This document shows, one piece after another, positions 53,033 through 63,048 of a DNA stretch of 64,000 bases. The stretch comes from Buttiauxella izardii. GTDB taxonomy: Bacteria; Pseudomonadota; Gammaproteobacteria; Enterobacterales; Enterobacteriaceae. The notes under the pieces are model-generated. The model saw only the letters and a program-made list of their open reading frames with translations. It was not told the origin of the DNA and made no database searches. The stretch covers positions 1-64,000 of the forward strand of contig NZ_QZWH01000005.1 in the NCBI RefSeq assembly GCF_003601925.1, given 5' to 3'. Within the stretch, counting starts at the first letter, position 1. Every line of letters starts with the position of its first letter. A program made the translations under genes and the position numbers.

Positions 53033-55201
53033 TTATTTCGCATCAGATTTATATTCGTACTCGTAGTAGCCGTAATCCTCGTACCCTGCCGCACGGCGGA
53101 AGATAGAGTTGAGGATCACGCCGCGCACGTTGATGCCGTTTTGTTCAAAGCGGCTGAGGCTGGTTTCGACTTCTTTGAGCGTGTTCACCGCGTAACGCGC
53201 CACCATCAGTGTGGTGCCAGCATGGCGACCGACAATGGCGGCGTCGGTAACAGCAAGAATTGGCGGGGTATCAATCAGCACCAGGTCATAGTTCTGGCTG
53301 GCCCATTTCACCAACTCACCAAAACGCTCGCTCATCAGCAGTTCAGAAGGGTTGGAAGGCACCACGCCACGCGGCACGAGGTCAAAATTAGGCACTGAGG
53401 TTTTTTGCGCGCAGCGCGAAATTTCCGCCTGCCCGGTCAGCACTTCCGCAAGGCCATTGGTGTTGGTAGTGCCCAGCAGTTCGTGGGTATAGCCTTTGCG
53501 CATATCGCAGTCGATCAGCAGCACACGTTTATTGGTCTGGCTGATGACTGCGGCGAGGTTGGCGCAGACAAACGTTTTACCAATCGACGGGCTAACCCCG
53601 GTCAGCATCAGGACATTGTTTGACGCCTGCATCATGGCGAAGTGCAAGCTGGTGCGCAGGCTGCGAATCGCTTCGATGGCCAGATCCGTTGGATTGCCCA
53701 CCGCCAGCAACTGGCTTTGTTTATTACGTTTGGTGGCCTTCACACCGCGCACCGTGGCGTTATCGCGAGATTTCTGCCATTCAGAAAGTGGGATGCTGGC
53801 GTAAACACCAATCCCCGCTTCTTCCAGCGCCGCCGGGCTTTCGATGCCACGATTGAACAGTGAACGCAGCAGCACGCCCATCACGGAAAGCATCAGGCCA
53901 AGAATGATGCTGCCGAGAATAATCAGCGCGCGTTGCGGTTTGACCATGCCCGGCTGGGCAATCGCCGCATCAACGATACGCACATCGCCCACGGTGCTGG
54001 CCTCGGTGATTTTCAGCTCTTGCTGTTTGTTCAGCAATTGCATGTAAACCTGCTGGCCGGATTCCACATCACGCGTTAAACGCACAATTTCTTGCTGCGT
54101 TTTTGGCATTGCCGTCACGCGGCCTTCCAGGCGTTCTTTCTCTTGTTCCAGCGTTTTACGTTTTTCCAGCAGCGTACGATACGCCGGGTGAACTTTGGTG
54201 TAGAGCTTGGAAATCTCGGCTTCTTTGAAGGTCAACTCGTTGAGCTGCGCATCAATGTTCACCATAGTGTCGAGAACAGATTTCGCTTCCAGCGGCAAAT
54301 CCACAGAGTCTTGCTGTTGGCGATAAGCGTTTAACTTGTTTTCAGCCGCATCAAGACGGGTGCGGACTTCCGGCAATTGTTGCGCGAGGAATTTGAGGCT
54401 TTTCGCCGCTTCTTCCGATTTGCGCTGCACGTTTTGCTCAAGGTAGTTACGGGTGATGCTGTCGAGGATGTCGCGGATCTTGTCGCGATCTTCGCCGGTA
54501 TAAGACAGGCTCAGTACGCCGGTATCTTTACCGTTTTCAGCCACCACCAGGTTGCCCTGAATCTGGTTAATCATGCCCAGCGTGGAGTATTTGGTGACGG
54601 TGAATGTGTCGCCCACTTGCGCTTTAATCGCACTCACGCTCAGGGTGACGCCGTCTTTACTCAGCGTTTGGCCGACTTGCCCTTTGGCGCTAAAGCCGTT
54701 GTCGCTGGTGAGCAGATATTGCGTTGGACTCAGCACTTCGACGGTGAAGATATTTTTACCCTGCCCTGCCGGGAGGTTAAAAGTATCGACAACGACGGTG
54801 TCATTTTGGCGGCCCTGCAACCGATCCCAACCCGCGCCTAACAGCCAGAAGCTGTTTTTCTCAACCGCGATATCAAGGTTAAGATCGTCAACGGTTTTCC
54901 CTAAAACCAGGCGCGATTGAATCAGCTGCATTTCCGCAGCGGACGCTGGCGGCTTGTTAGAAAGCGCAGAACTGATGTCGTTAACCAGCGAGTTACCGGC
55001 ATTTTGTTCAATTTGCACCAGCGCATCGGCTTTATAGATGGGCGTGGCAAACATCGCATAAATAGCGGCGAGAATGGCGAAGACGGCGGTGATCCCCAAA
55101 ACCCACCAGCGGGCTTCGAGAACCGTGCCAAACAATCGGCCAATATCAATTTCGTCATTGCCCTCAGTCGGGGCGCTCGAACGGCGTGATTTTTCTGTCA
55201 T
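53033..55201 (-). CDS. wzc: Tyrosine-protein kinase Wzc
   Basis: 722-residue PCP-2a co-polymerase with BY-kinase. Membrane helices at about 30-52 and 425-447 flank a periplasmic domain with coiled coil (LEKRKTLEQEKERLEGRV region). The cytoplasmic kinase has Walker A GVSPSIGKTFV, A' LLIDCDMRKGY and B VLIDTPPIL. A tail with six tyrosines (YEDYGYYEYEY) is the autophosphorylation cluster. It couples with Wza for export and is dephosphorylated by Wzb. AGGG upstream of the ATG. Confidence 0.97.
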   Translation of the reverse strand: MTEKSRRSSAPTEGNDEIDIGRLFGTVLEARWWVLGITAVFAILAAIYAMFATPIYKADALVQIEQNAGNSLVNDISSALSNKPPASAAEMQLIQSRLVLGKTVDDLNLDIAVEKNSFWLLGAGWDRLQGRQNDTVVVDTFNLPAGQGKNIFTVEVLSPTQYLLTSDNGFSAKGQVGQTLSKDGVTLSVSAIKAQVGDTFTVTKYSTLGMINQIQGNLVVAENGKDTGVLSLSYTGEDRDKIRDILDSITRNYLEQNVQRKSEEAAKSLKFLAQQLPEVRTRLDAAENKLNAYRQQQDSVDLPLEAKSVLDTMVNIDAQLNELTFKEAEISKLYTKVHPAYRTLLEKRKTLEQEKERLEGRVTAMPKTQQEIVRLTRDVESGQQVYMQLLNKQQELKITEASTVGDVRIVDAAIAQPGMVKPQRALIILGSIILGLMLSVMGVLLRSLFNRGIESPAALEEAGIGVYASIPLSEWQKSRDNATVRGVKATKRNKQSQLLAVGNPTDLAIEAIRSLRTSLHFAMMQASNNVLMLTGVSPSIGKTFVCANLAAVISQTNKRVLLIDCDMRKGYTHELLGTTNTNGLAEVLTGQAEISRCAQKTSVPNFDLVPRGVVPSNPSELLMSERFGELVKWASQNYDLVLIDTPPILAVTDAAIVGRHAGTTLMVARYAVNTLKEVETSLSRFEQNGINVRGVILNSIFRRAAGYEDYGYYEYEYKSDAK

Positions 55202-55203
55202 TG

Positions 55204-55647
55204 TTATCCCTGATGAGCGTTGAGTGCGTTAGCCCATTTCTGGGCGCTCTGGTCCAGAAGACCGTAAACCGCTTCAAAAGCGTCGTGGCTTTTGCGATAC
55301 GGATCGGGGATTTCCCGTTCCGCATCCCAGTGACCAAACAGCATCACTTTGCCGCGCATCTCTGGAGCCATTTCGCAAATTGCGGAGATATGGCGTTTTT
55401 CCATGGCGAGGATCAGGTCATATTCGCGGCACATTTTGCCGGAAACCTGCTTCGCGCAATGGCCGTCAAGCGAGAGGTTATGCTGTTGCGCCACACGAAT
55501 CGCGCCATCATCAGCCCCCTTCCCCACCAGCGCCCCGAGCCCTGCCGAAGTGACAGTCAGCTGCGGTTGATAGCTTTTTAGTAACCGCTCAGCGGTTGGG
55601 GAACGACAAATGTTCCCGACACAGACAACCAAGATTTTGTTGAACAT
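55204..55647 (-). CDS. wzb: Low-molecular-weight protein-tyrosine phosphatase Wzb
   Basis: 147 residues. The P-loop CVGNICRSPTAER starts at C9 and the general acid lies in DPYRKSHDAF. It dephosphorylates the Wzc tyrosine tail, and cycling is needed for colanic acid assembly. Six bases after wza, 2 bases before wzc. Confidence 0.97.
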   Translation of the reverse strand: MFNKILVVCVGNICRSPTAERLLKSYQPQLTVTSAGLGALVGKGADDGAIRVAQQHNLSLDGHCAKQVSGKMCREYDLILAMEKRHISAICEMAPEMRGKVMLFGHWDAEREIPDPYRKSHDAFEAVYGLLDQSAQKWANALNAHQG

Positions 55648-55653
55648 AGCGCG

Positions 55654-56787
55654 TTACCAGGTGTGGATATCTTTGGCGGTATCCGTCATATAACGAACGC
55701 CACTGATGGTTGGCAGCAGTTGGTTGATCAGGCGATTCCAACGCGTCACTGGTGCGGTGGTCACATACACCACGTCGTACGGTTGCAGCTGGAATTCGGT
55801 GCCCATCACCAGAGATGTCGCATCGGACATATCAAGCTGATAAATGTTGGCGATTTTGCCGCCCTGCTTCTCTTTGATTGGACGAATGACAAAGATGCCG
55901 CTGGCGTTGGAGGCGGTCATATCCAGACCTTCGGCCTGGCCGAGCGCTTCGGTCAGCGTCATGCCGCTGAAGTCCATTTTCAGGGTGGTCTGTTTCTTCA
56001 CTTCGCCCATCACGAACACTTTCAGGTCGTCGTTACGTGGCACGAATAGAATGTCGCCAGGGTAAAGCAGATGGTTTTGGCTCAGGTCGCCGTTTTGCAT
56101 CAGCGCTTGCAGGGAAATACGTTTTTCCTTGCCGTTGTGCGTGAGCACCACGTTGCGCCAGTCAGCAGCATCGGTCAGGCCGCCTGCGGCGTTGATCGCA
56201 TCAAGAACAGTGAGCGGCACGTTGGTGATCGCCTGCTGGCCTGATTTATTGACCTGGCCTGAAACGTAGGCTTTTTGAGATCTGAACCCAGCGATATTAA
56301 CGTCCACCTGCGGGTCTGCGATGTACGTCGCAAGGCGGCTGGTAATATCACTACGAATTTCAGAGAGGGTTTTACCGGTGACTTTGACTTTGCCGACATA
56401 CGGATAGAACATCGTGCCATCAGACTGTACCCAGTTACCGGCATCGCTTGAGCTACGGTATTGGCCGGCTGGTGTGGTGAGTTCCGGGTGATCCCAGACG
56501 GTGACGTTCAGCACGTCGCCTGGCCCCACGCGATATTGGTACGCCGCGATTTCCTGGTCGAGAGACATATTTGGCTGAGCGACCGCCGGGCGTACACGTA
56601 ATTGTTCAACCAGGCGCGGCGTTAGCGGATAAACGTTAACCATCCTGTCCAGATTGAAGTCTGAATCCTGCTGCTTGATAACATCTTTCCCCATGGTAGA
56701 CATATTGCTACCGGACAGGACTGTGCAACCGCTCATAAGGGTCACCGACACCAATAAAGGCATCAATTTAAGTTTGTATTTTATCAT
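55654..56787 (-). CDS. wza: Outer-membrane polysaccharide export lipoprotein Wza
   Basis: 377-residue octameric export channel. Lipoprotein signal with lipobox LMSGC (C21), then the polysaccharide-export domain ([29 protein letters not shown]) and two SLBB domains ([25 protein letters not shown] and [16 protein letters not shown]), and a C-terminal amphipathic helix ([19 protein letters not shown]) that spans the outer membrane. First gene of the colanic acid operon; the ATG has no strong ribosome site. Confidence 0.97.
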   Translation of the reverse strand: MIKYKLKLMPLLVSVTLMSGCTVLSGSNMSTMGKDVIKQQDSDFNLDRMVNVYPLTPRLVEQLRVRPAVAQPNMSLDQEIAAYQYRVGPGDVLNVTVWDHPELTTPAGQYRSSSDAGNWVQSDGTMFYPYVGKVKVTGKTLSEIRSDITSRLATYIADPQVDVNIAGFRSQKAYVSGQVNKSGQQAITNVPLTVLDAINAAGGLTDAADWRNVVLTHNGKEKRISLQALMQNGDLSQNHLLYPGDILFVPRNDDLKVFVMGEVKKQTTLKMDFSGMTLTEALGQAEGLDMTASNASGIFVIRPIKEKQGGKIANIYQLDMSDATSLVMGTEFQLQPYDVVYVTTAPVTRWNRLINQLLPTISGVRYMTDTAKDIHTW

Positions 56788-56830
56788 TGAGTATTTATCA
56801 CTATGGCAGAGTAATTATCCTGAACGAATA

Positions 56831-56953
56831 TATCCGTCATACTTCAAGTTGCAGGGGTGTTGGCTGCACTCACTTACCCCAGTCACTTACTTAAGTAAGC
56901 TCCTGGGGATAAGCTCCCTTGCCGCCTACCTGCAACTTGAATTATTTAGGCTA
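56831..56953. repeat. ERIC element, copy 1
   Basis: About 123 bp, with the ERIC core ACCCCAGTCACTTACTTAAG followed by TAAGCTCCTGGGGAT, and complementary ends (CTTCAAGTTGCAGG / CCTGCAACTTGAAT). It lies between the ops site and the wza start and so should be in the wza leader RNA. Confidence 0.92.
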
Positions 56954-57100
56954 TAAAATAAGTGACTCGTTAGGTTTTTGAATGAGGCTTGAATTTAAAC
57001 CTGATTTCCGCAGAAAATATCTGGCATCAATCCTAAAAAAACTCTTATTTCCGGACATCCTATTGACAGAATAATTAAGGCTTATTCTCTGGCCTTCTGG

Positions 57101-57138
57101 CATGCTACCGCCCCTGGCTTACAGTCACCAACCTACTG
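57101..57138 (-). promoter_or_regulatory. JUMPstart element with ops site, colanic acid operon
   Basis: On the minus strand it reads CAGTAGGTTGGTGACTG to GGGGCGGTAGCATG, with the ops core GGCGGTAGCATG at 57101-57112. It lies about 315 bases upstream of wza. RfaH recruited here should let RNA polymerase read the 23-kb operon. Confidence 0.92.
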
Positions 57139-57635
57139 AAAAAAGACAAGTTATAAGGGTTAATGGTTGCAGGGATTAAATTCAAAGAATTATCTGAGAA
57201 AATAAAACCCGTGGTACCAGGTTAAATACTAAGGCTTCAGAAAATATAAAAAATACATCTAATGTCAGACACCGATATCGATTGTTACAGCTAACCCTAT
57301 ATCAGGCAAGGCGGCATATAACGATACTCTGTCTTTTAAGAATAGTATTAACAGCACATTTACATGCGTTTAGGATTTTCTTTATATTGACAGAAAATTA
57401 ATAACTGATAAATCGAGTGAGCATATACAGAACTATCTCATGTGATTTCTAATATAAGAAAAAGCGATAGTTGCTTATTACGCAAAATAATTAATTATTT
57501 ACCCTGGTTATTAAAGGGAATTAATCGTGAAAATGACTTAAATTTGGTCTGGATGGATTTATCCCGCGTCTGACATTGCAATTTCCCCGTCGAGTATCCA
57601 TTATTTCATTGTGACATTTGTCATCTTATAAGAGG
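57139..57635. other. AT-rich colanic acid control region
   Basis: Non-coding stretch between the JUMPstart and the second ERIC. It should hold the wza promoter (minus strand) and perhaps a yegH promoter. I see no open frame and cannot assign -35/-10 boxes with confidence. A possible RcsAB box is listed separately. Confidence 0.5.
57337..57350 (+). promoter_or_regulatory. Candidate RcsAB box
   Basis: TAAGAATAGTATTA matches 11 of 14 positions of the RcsAB consensus as I recall it (TAAGAATATTCCTA). It lies about 200 bases upstream of the JUMPstart, in a region where RcsAB control of colanic acid is expected. A weaker 10/14 inverted match is at 57371. Confidence 0.35.
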
Positions 57636-57764
57636 TGTATACCGATTAGCATTCGAGCTGTAGGTAGGCGGCCAGGACGAGAATCCCCAGGAGCTTACTT
57701 GAGTAAGTGACTGGGGTGAGCGTCTGCAGCCAACACCCCTACAGCTTGAAGGATGATGGGTATA
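57636..57764. repeat. ERIC element, copy 2 (inverted relative to copy 1)
   Basis: About 129 bp with the core AATCCCCAGGAGCTTACTTG followed by AGTAAGTGACTGGGGTGAGC and complementary ends (GAGCTGTAGGTAGG / CCCCTACAGCTTG). It ends about ten bases upstream of the yegH start. Confidence 0.95.
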
Positions 57765-57773
57765 GAAAGACTA

Positions 57774-59354
57774 ATGGAGTGGATTGCTGACCCTTCAATC
57801 TGGGCCGGATTGATAACGCTGGTGGTTATCGAACTGGTTCTGGGCATCGATAACCTGGTGTTTATCGCCATACTTGCCGAAAAACTTCCTCCCGCTCAGC
57901 GTGACCGGGCTCGCGTCACGGGATTAATTCTCGCCATGGTGATGCGCCTGTTGCTGCTGGCGTCTATCTCCTGGCTGGTTACGCTAACGCGCCCGCTGTT
58001 TCATCTCGGTGACCTCGCGTTTAGCGCCCGGGATTTAATCATGCTGTTTGGCGGGCTGTTCCTGTTATTCAAGGCCACCGTTGAGCTAAATGAACGCCTG
58101 GAAGGCAAAGACAGCGAATCTCAGACGCAGCGCCGAGGCGCTAAATTCTGGCCGGTGGTGGCGCAAATCGTCATTCTCGATGCGGTGTTTTCACTCGATT
58201 CAGTGATTACCGCCGTAGGAATGGTCGATCATTTGCCAGTAATGATGGCCGCGGTGATTATCGCTATTTGCCTGATGTTGCTCGCCAGCAAAGCCCTGAC
58301 GCGCTTTGTGAACAATCACCCGACCATCGTGATTTTGTGTCTCAGCTTCCTGTTGATGATCGGCTTTAGCCTGGTGGCAGACGGCTTTGGCTACCATATT
58401 CCGAAAGGCTATTTGTACGCCGCCATTGGCTTCTCAGTAATGATTGAGAGCCTGAACCAGCTGGCGATTTTCAACCGCCGCCGCTTCTTATCAGCCGATC
58501 AGTCGTTGCGCCAGCGCACCGCCGAAGCCGTATTACGCTTGCTGAACGGCAAAAAAGAAGAAGCAGAACTGGATGCGCAAACCGCCTCATTGATTGCCGA
58601 CCACTCGCGACAAGATGAAATTTTTGAGCCGCAAGAGCGCCTGATGATTGAACGCGTGCTCAATCTCAACCGGCGCACCGTCAGCAGCATCATGACCTCG
58701 CGCCATGACGTTGAACACGTCAGACTCAGCGATCCCGAGGAGCAAATCCGCGCCTTACTGGATAAAAACCAGCACACGCGTGTGGTCATTACCGGCGAAG
58801 GCGATGAAATTTTAGGGGTGGTGCACATCATTGATTTGCTCCAGCAATCGCTTAAAGGCGAGCCGCTTAATCTTGAGGCGTTGATTCGCCAGCCCTTGAT
58901 ATTCCCGGAAACGCTGCCTTTGTTGGCGGCACTGGAGCAGTTCCGTAACGGGCGCACGCACTTTGCTTTTGTTGTAGATGAATTTGGTTCGGTGGAAGGT
59001 GTGGTGACGTTAAGTGACGTGATGGAAACCATCGCCGGGAACTTGCCGAATGAAGTCGAAGAGATTGACGCGCGCCATGACATCCAGAAAAACCCGGACG
59101 GCACCTGGACTGCCAACGGGCATATGCCGCTTGAGGATTTAATCCAGTACGTGCCGCTACCGCTTGATGACAAACGTAACTACCACACGATTGCGGGGTT
59201 ATTGATGGAGTTGTTGCAGCATATTCCCGTCAACGGCGAAGCCGTTCAGGTGGGGGATTTTCTGTTGCGTACGTTGCAAGTGGAAAGCCATCGCGTACAG
59301 AAGGTGCAAATTGTGCCGCTGGAAGACGACGAAGATATGGATTTTGAGGTGTAA
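57774..59354 (+). CDS. yegH: TerC/CBS/CorC domain membrane protein YegH
   Basis: 526 residues. The N-terminal TerC-like domain has about seven membrane helices ([49 protein letters not shown]), with acidic residues within helices. Two cytoplasmic CBS repeats follow ([25 protein letters not shown]), then the CorC/HlyC domain ([33 protein letters not shown]). Metal-ion transport or sensing is suggested by family; substrate unknown. I chose the ATG at 57774, where homology with E. coli YegH starts ([12 protein letters not shown]). ATGs at 57753 and 57756 lie within the ERIC. Confidence 0.92.
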   Translation: MEWIADPSIWAGLITLVVIELVLGIDNLVFIAILAEKLPPAQRDRARVTGLILAMVMRLLLLASISWLVTLTRPLFHLGDLAFSARDLIMLFGGLFLLFKATVELNERLEGKDSESQTQRRGAKFWPVVAQIVILDAVFSLDSVITAVGMVDHLPVMMAAVIIAICLMLLASKALTRFVNNHPTIVILCLSFLLMIGFSLVADGFGYHIPKGYLYAAIGFSVMIESLNQLAIFNRRRFLSADQSLRQRTAEAVLRLLNGKKEEAELDAQTASLIADHSRQDEIFEPQERLMIERVLNLNRRTVSSIMTSRHDVEHVRLSDPEEQIRALLDKNQHTRVVITGEGDEILGVVHIIDLLQQSLKGEPLNLEALIRQPLIFPETLPLLAALEQFRNGRTHFAFVVDEFGSVEGVVTLSDVMETIAGNLPNEVEEIDARHDIQKNPDGTWTANGHMPLEDLIQYVPLPLDDKRNYHTIAGLLMELLQHIPVNGEAVQVGDFLLRTLQVESHRVQKVQIVPLEDDEDMDFEV

Positions 59355-59356
59355 AA

Positions 59357-59387
59357 CAAAAGAGAGAACCTTTCGGTTCTCTCTTAG
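59357..59387 (+). terminator. yegH terminator
   Basis: The stem AGAGAGAACC / GGTTCTCTCT with a 4-base loop lies a few bases past the yegH stop; the T-run is weak. A REP unit follows. Confidence 0.7.
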
Positions 59388-59405
59388 AGTGATGACAAAC
59401 CCGTC

Positions 59406-59436
59406 GTAGGTCGGATAAGCGCTAGCGTCATCCGAC
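59406..59436. repeat. REP-like palindrome, family 1
   Basis: GTAGGTCGGATAAGC to GTCATCCGAC, in the convergent yegH/asmA gap. Confidence 0.8.
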
Positions 59437-59462
59437 AAAACAGCAAACAAATTTATCAGCAG

Positions 59463-61307
59463 TTAAAGGTTGTTGAGCAAATCCTTCACGTCTTTCGCTT
59501 TACTGCTGTCTTTATGTTTTTCCAGCCAGTCATTCAGGCGGCGTTTCGCCTCACCTTGTAACTGTTTGCGCAGCACCTGATCAACCTGCAAAGAGTAATT
59601 CAGCTTTTGCCACGGGCCGTAAACTCGCAGCGGAATTGGCGTGGTTTTCAGCACCTCAATCAGCTTGCTTTCGCCTTCCCAACCGCCCAACACAGTGACG
59701 TTAAATCGCGTATCACACTGCTGCTTAACTAAATCCAGTGTTCCTTTGCCTGTAAGCTCGAGGACCGAGGATTTACCCGACATGTTGTCGAGCGTCAGTT
59801 GACCGTTATCGAGACTCGCTTGTGCGGCAAAACTTTCAAGTTTGGTGACATTGTCATAGTTTTGCTGAGCCTGCACATCGCCATTGCTGCGAGCGACCGC
59901 CTGCTGAATCATCTGCTGGAAGTTCATGCCCTGCATGGTGGTGTTCAACATCGTGATGCTCGCATCGCCCTGCCAGGTGCGGCGGAATGCTTCAGCATTG
60001 AGTCTGTCACCGCTAAATTCACCGTCCATCGACAGCAAACCCGACAACGCAATCGGATAATCGAAGGCGGTAAGTATTGGCCCAATTTCGATGTCAGTAA
60101 TTTTCGGATTGAAGTTTAAGCTCGGCTCGCTTTTACGCGCATCCAGAGAACCCGGGAATGACATACTGCCTTTGCCAAATTTCCCCAACAGCTCAGAAAC
60201 CGTAAACAAGCCGTATTGGTTCGTCATCGCCGACTGAACATCGGTGAAGTCCAGGCCACGCCAACGCACATTTCCAGCGGCAATTTTAACCTGGGCGCTG
60301 AAACCACGCAGGCTCTGGTACGTGGTGTCTTCGACGCCGGAGGCAATCACTGGGCGCGGTAACGTGCTTTGCTGTTGCGCCTGCTGCACGACTTTGGTGG
60401 TGGTCACTGCATTTGCCGCCACCAGCCCATCAAGATTCAGTTTGCTGGAGCGCAGGTCAAGATTCCATTGCGGCTTTTCAGCCAGTACAACTCCCCCGCT
60501 ACCTTGCAGGTCGCTATCGTTAGCCGTCAGTTGCAGTTGGCTAAATTGAAGTGTGTGCAGGGGGTCAGCCCAACTGGCAGTGAATGTCGCACTACCCGCA
60601 ATGCCATTGACCGGCAGGTCAGCACCGCGTAGCTGGTAATCAAGTTTGGAGATATTCGCCGTCAATTGCTGCGGATAATTACTGGCGTCGAGGTCGGCCA
60701 CCAGAGACAAATTCAGGTCGCGCTGGTCACGATTGATGCGACTGCTCAGCTCAATGTGCGCCTGCTTTCTGTCATTTTGTTCCATTTGCAGATTGATATT
60801 GCGCACGGTGATTTGTTCATCGCCATCATGCTGGAACACCAGCACGCTATCGGCCACTTTTAACTTCGCAATATCAAACGACCAACCACGGTCTTCGCCA
60901 GACGGCACACTTCCGGACGACGGCCCGACCGGCGCATCTTTCGGGCGGCGCTCTTCAGTTTGCGGCGTGAGTTGAATCACGGCCCCTTTGAGCATCACCT
61001 GCTGGACTTTTAACTGGTGGGATAACAACGGCATTAAAGCAACATCAAGACGCATATTGTCGGCACTCACCAGCGGCTGGCTGGCCCCTGGTGCGGTTAA
61101 CGACATGCGCCCGGATAAAATACTGAGCTGTGGCCAGACATGCCAACGCAGTGGCCCATCTAGCTTAAGCTGATAGCCACTGCGGTTTTCAACCTGGCTC
61201 ACCATATATGCACGAAAATCATTGGGGTTAACCAATAATACCAACGCAGAAAGGCCGGCCACCAGAACGACCAGCAATATCATCAGCGTGGTTATAAATC
61301 GTCTCAT
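59463..61307 (-). CDS. asmA: AsmA family protein
   Basis: 614-residue inner-membrane-anchored periplasmic protein: one N-terminal helix (about 5-27), an AsmA domain starting at NPNDFRAYMV, a low-complexity QQAQQQ linker, and a C-terminal AsmA_2 region (TLQFSQLQL; GTLDLVKQQCDTRFNVTVLGGW). The family is related to bridge-like lipid transporters, and AsmA affects outer-membrane protein and LPS assembly. Last gene of udk-dcd-asmA, 23 bases after dcd. GAGGG upstream of the ATG. Confidence 0.95.
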   Translation of the reverse strand: MRRFITTLMILLVVLVAGLSALVLLVNPNDFRAYMVSQVENRSGYQLKLDGPLRWHVWPQLSILSGRMSLTAPGASQPLVSADNMRLDVALMPLLSHQLKVQQVMLKGAVIQLTPQTEERRPKDAPVGPSSGSVPSGEDRGWSFDIAKLKVADSVLVFQHDGDEQITVRNINLQMEQNDRKQAHIELSSRINRDQRDLNLSLVADLDASNYPQQLTANISKLDYQLRGADLPVNGIAGSATFTASWADPLHTLQFSQLQLTANDSDLQGSGGVVLAEKPQWNLDLRSSKLNLDGLVAANAVTTTKVVQQAQQQSTLPRPVIASGVEDTTYQSLRGFSAQVKIAAGNVRWRGLDFTDVQSAMTNQYGLFTVSELLGKFGKGSMSFPGSLDARKSEPSLNFNPKITDIEIGPILTAFDYPIALSGLLSMDGEFSGDRLNAEAFRRTWQGDASITMLNTTMQGMNFQQMIQQAVARSNGDVQAQQNYDNVTKLESFAAQASLDNGQLTLDNMSGKSSVLELTGKGTLDLVKQQCDTRFNVTVLGGWEGESKLIEVLKTTPIPLRVYGPWQKLNYSLQVDQVLRKQLQGEAKRRLNDWLEKHKDSSKAKDVKDLLNNL

Positions 61308-61330
61308 ACAGCCCTCATACGAATGGGAAC

Positions 61331-61912
61331 TCAGTCCTTATCGATACGGCTTGCAACCGCACCTTGCTGATCGCGATACTTCGCATCCTGGCGGCTATTA
61401 TAAGGACGTGCAGCCGGGCCAGAAAGAGGTTCAAAACTTAGCGCGCCAATCATCATGCCTGGGCGTAAAGCCAAAGGCAGTTTACCGGAATTATAGAACT
61501 CCAGCACGATGCAGCCATGCCAACCTGGGTCGATACGGTGCGCGGTGACGTGAACCATCAAACCTAAACGCGCTAAAGATGAACGGCCATCTAACCAACC
61601 GACTAGATCAGCGGGAATAGTGACGGACTCAAGCGTAACCGCTAAAGCCAGTTCGCCAGGGTGCAAATAAAATGCTTCGCCTTCGTTGAGGACGATTTCG
61701 TCGCTCATGACGCGTTCCAGCGCTTCGGTCACTTCATCTTTCGGGCCGCTTAAATCGATAAACGGTGCCGTATGGCCGCTGAAAGTACGGAATTTGTTCC
61801 CCAGGCGCACATCAACGGTCGCGCCGCTAATGCGCTCAACTGGCGGACGAGGGGTAATCGTTAAGCGCCCGTCATCAAGCCAGGCTTCTATATCGCGGTC
61901 ACACAAACGCAT
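61331..61912 (-). CDS. dcd: dCTP deaminase
   Basis: Trimeric dUTPase-fold enzyme that deaminates dCTP to dUTP, the main source of dUMP for dTMP. 193 residues. [54 protein letters not shown], the catalytic segment [14 protein letters not shown] and RPGMMIGAL are visible. Between udk and asmA on the same strand. Confidence 0.97.
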   Translation of the reverse strand: MRLCDRDIEAWLDDGRLTITPRPPVERISGATVDVRLGNKFRTFSGHTAPFIDLSGPKDEVTEALERVMSDEIVLNEGEAFYLHPGELALAVTLESVTIPADLVGWLDGRSSLARLGLMVHVTAHRIDPGWHGCIVLEFYNSGKLPLALRPGMMIGALSFEPLSGPAARPYNSRQDAKYRDQQGAVASRIDKD

Positions 61913-62063
61913 CGCAGATGCTCCTTATCTCAAGCTCAGTTTTGTTTACCCTGCCACAGCGGGGCTGAGATAGCCACGCAATGGAGAGTAATTACCGGGA
62001 TTACATTACTTTTTGCGAGCGGCGCAGAAGAACTCACTCGCGTAAGGCCGTTACGCCTGGAGA

Positions 62064-62705
62064 TTATTCAAAGAACTGACTGATTTTCGCCTTAAGAATA
62101 TCAATGGCGATGCGGTTTTTACCCCCGCGCGGCACGATGATATCGGCATATTGTTTAGAAGGTTCAATGAATTGCAAGAACATCGGGCGAACGGTTTTCT
62201 GATACTGTGCCATGACGGAATCCATGGAACGACCACGTTCGTTAACGTCACGTTTCATGCGGCGCATCAGGCAAATATCGAGCGGGGTATCCACAAAAAT
62301 GGAGAAATTCATCTCTTCGCGCAGACGGGCATCCGTCAGCAACAAAATCCCTTCCAGAATGATGACTTTCTTCGGCATTAAGTGAACGGTGTTGCCAGTA
62401 CGAGTGTGTTCGACATAGCTATAAACCGGCAGTTCGATGGGGTTACCCGATTTAAGCATCTGTAAATGCTGGAACAACAGATTGTGATCCATCGCGTTTG
62501 GATGGTCATAGTTGGTCTTAACTCGTTCTTCCATCGAAAGATGGCTTTGGTCTTTGTAGTAACTGTCTTCTGGAATGACACCAATGTGTTCATCACCAAC
62601 CTGGTCGCGCAATTCGCGGTACAGTGTGCTGGCAATAAGACTTTTTCCTGAAGCCGACGCACCGGCTATCCCGATGATGACGCATTGATGGGACTTGTCA
62701 GTCAT
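62064..62705 (-). CDS. udk: Uridine/cytidine kinase
   Basis: Pyrimidine salvage: phosphorylates uridine or cytidine with GTP or ATP. 213 residues. P-loop [11 protein letters not shown] at residue 13; [35 protein letters not shown] and [12 protein letters not shown] (lid) follow. First gene of the udk-dcd-asmA set; 151 bases separate it from dcd. Weak ribosome site. Confidence 0.97.
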   Translation of the reverse strand: MTDKSHQCVIIGIAGASASGKSLIASTLYRELRDQVGDEHIGVIPEDSYYKDQSHLSMEERVKTNYDHPNAMDHNLLFQHLQMLKSGNPIELPVYSYVEHTRTGNTVHLMPKKVIILEGILLLTDARLREEMNFSIFVDTPLDICLMRRMKRDVNERGRSMDSVMAQYQKTVRPMFLQFIEPSKQYADIIVPRGGKNRIAIDILKAKISQFFE

Positions 62706-63048
62706 GTTGTAACGAGCCTTGTTGACTTAAATGTTGAGGAAGGGCGACGCGAAAGACGTCAAACGCGGCAATTATAGGGAGATCCGCCCGCTGATACCAG
62801 AGTAATGCGCGTCAGGGGTGATTTTAGCTGGCTCGATTAAATGCAAGGATAGCCTTTTTATATACAGGGCTTTTATGAATCGAAGGAAATAAGTCTGTCA
62901 AATATCACTTTTTATGAGTTCTTGATGTTAAATTATGACTGGACGACATAGGAATTGTAAATTGTTTGTACTAGCATAAACCGAAACTTATCTTTTTATT
63001 TGCATCCGGGCATGGCACCTGGCGGCACGCCTTAACGGATTTGCGGTA
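62706..63048. other. Divergent udk/dgcE intergenic region
   Basis: 343 bases without a gene. It should hold the udk and dgcE promoters. The half next to dgcE is AT-rich. I see no hairpin terminator, repeat or convincing -35/-10 pair. Confidence 0.4.
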
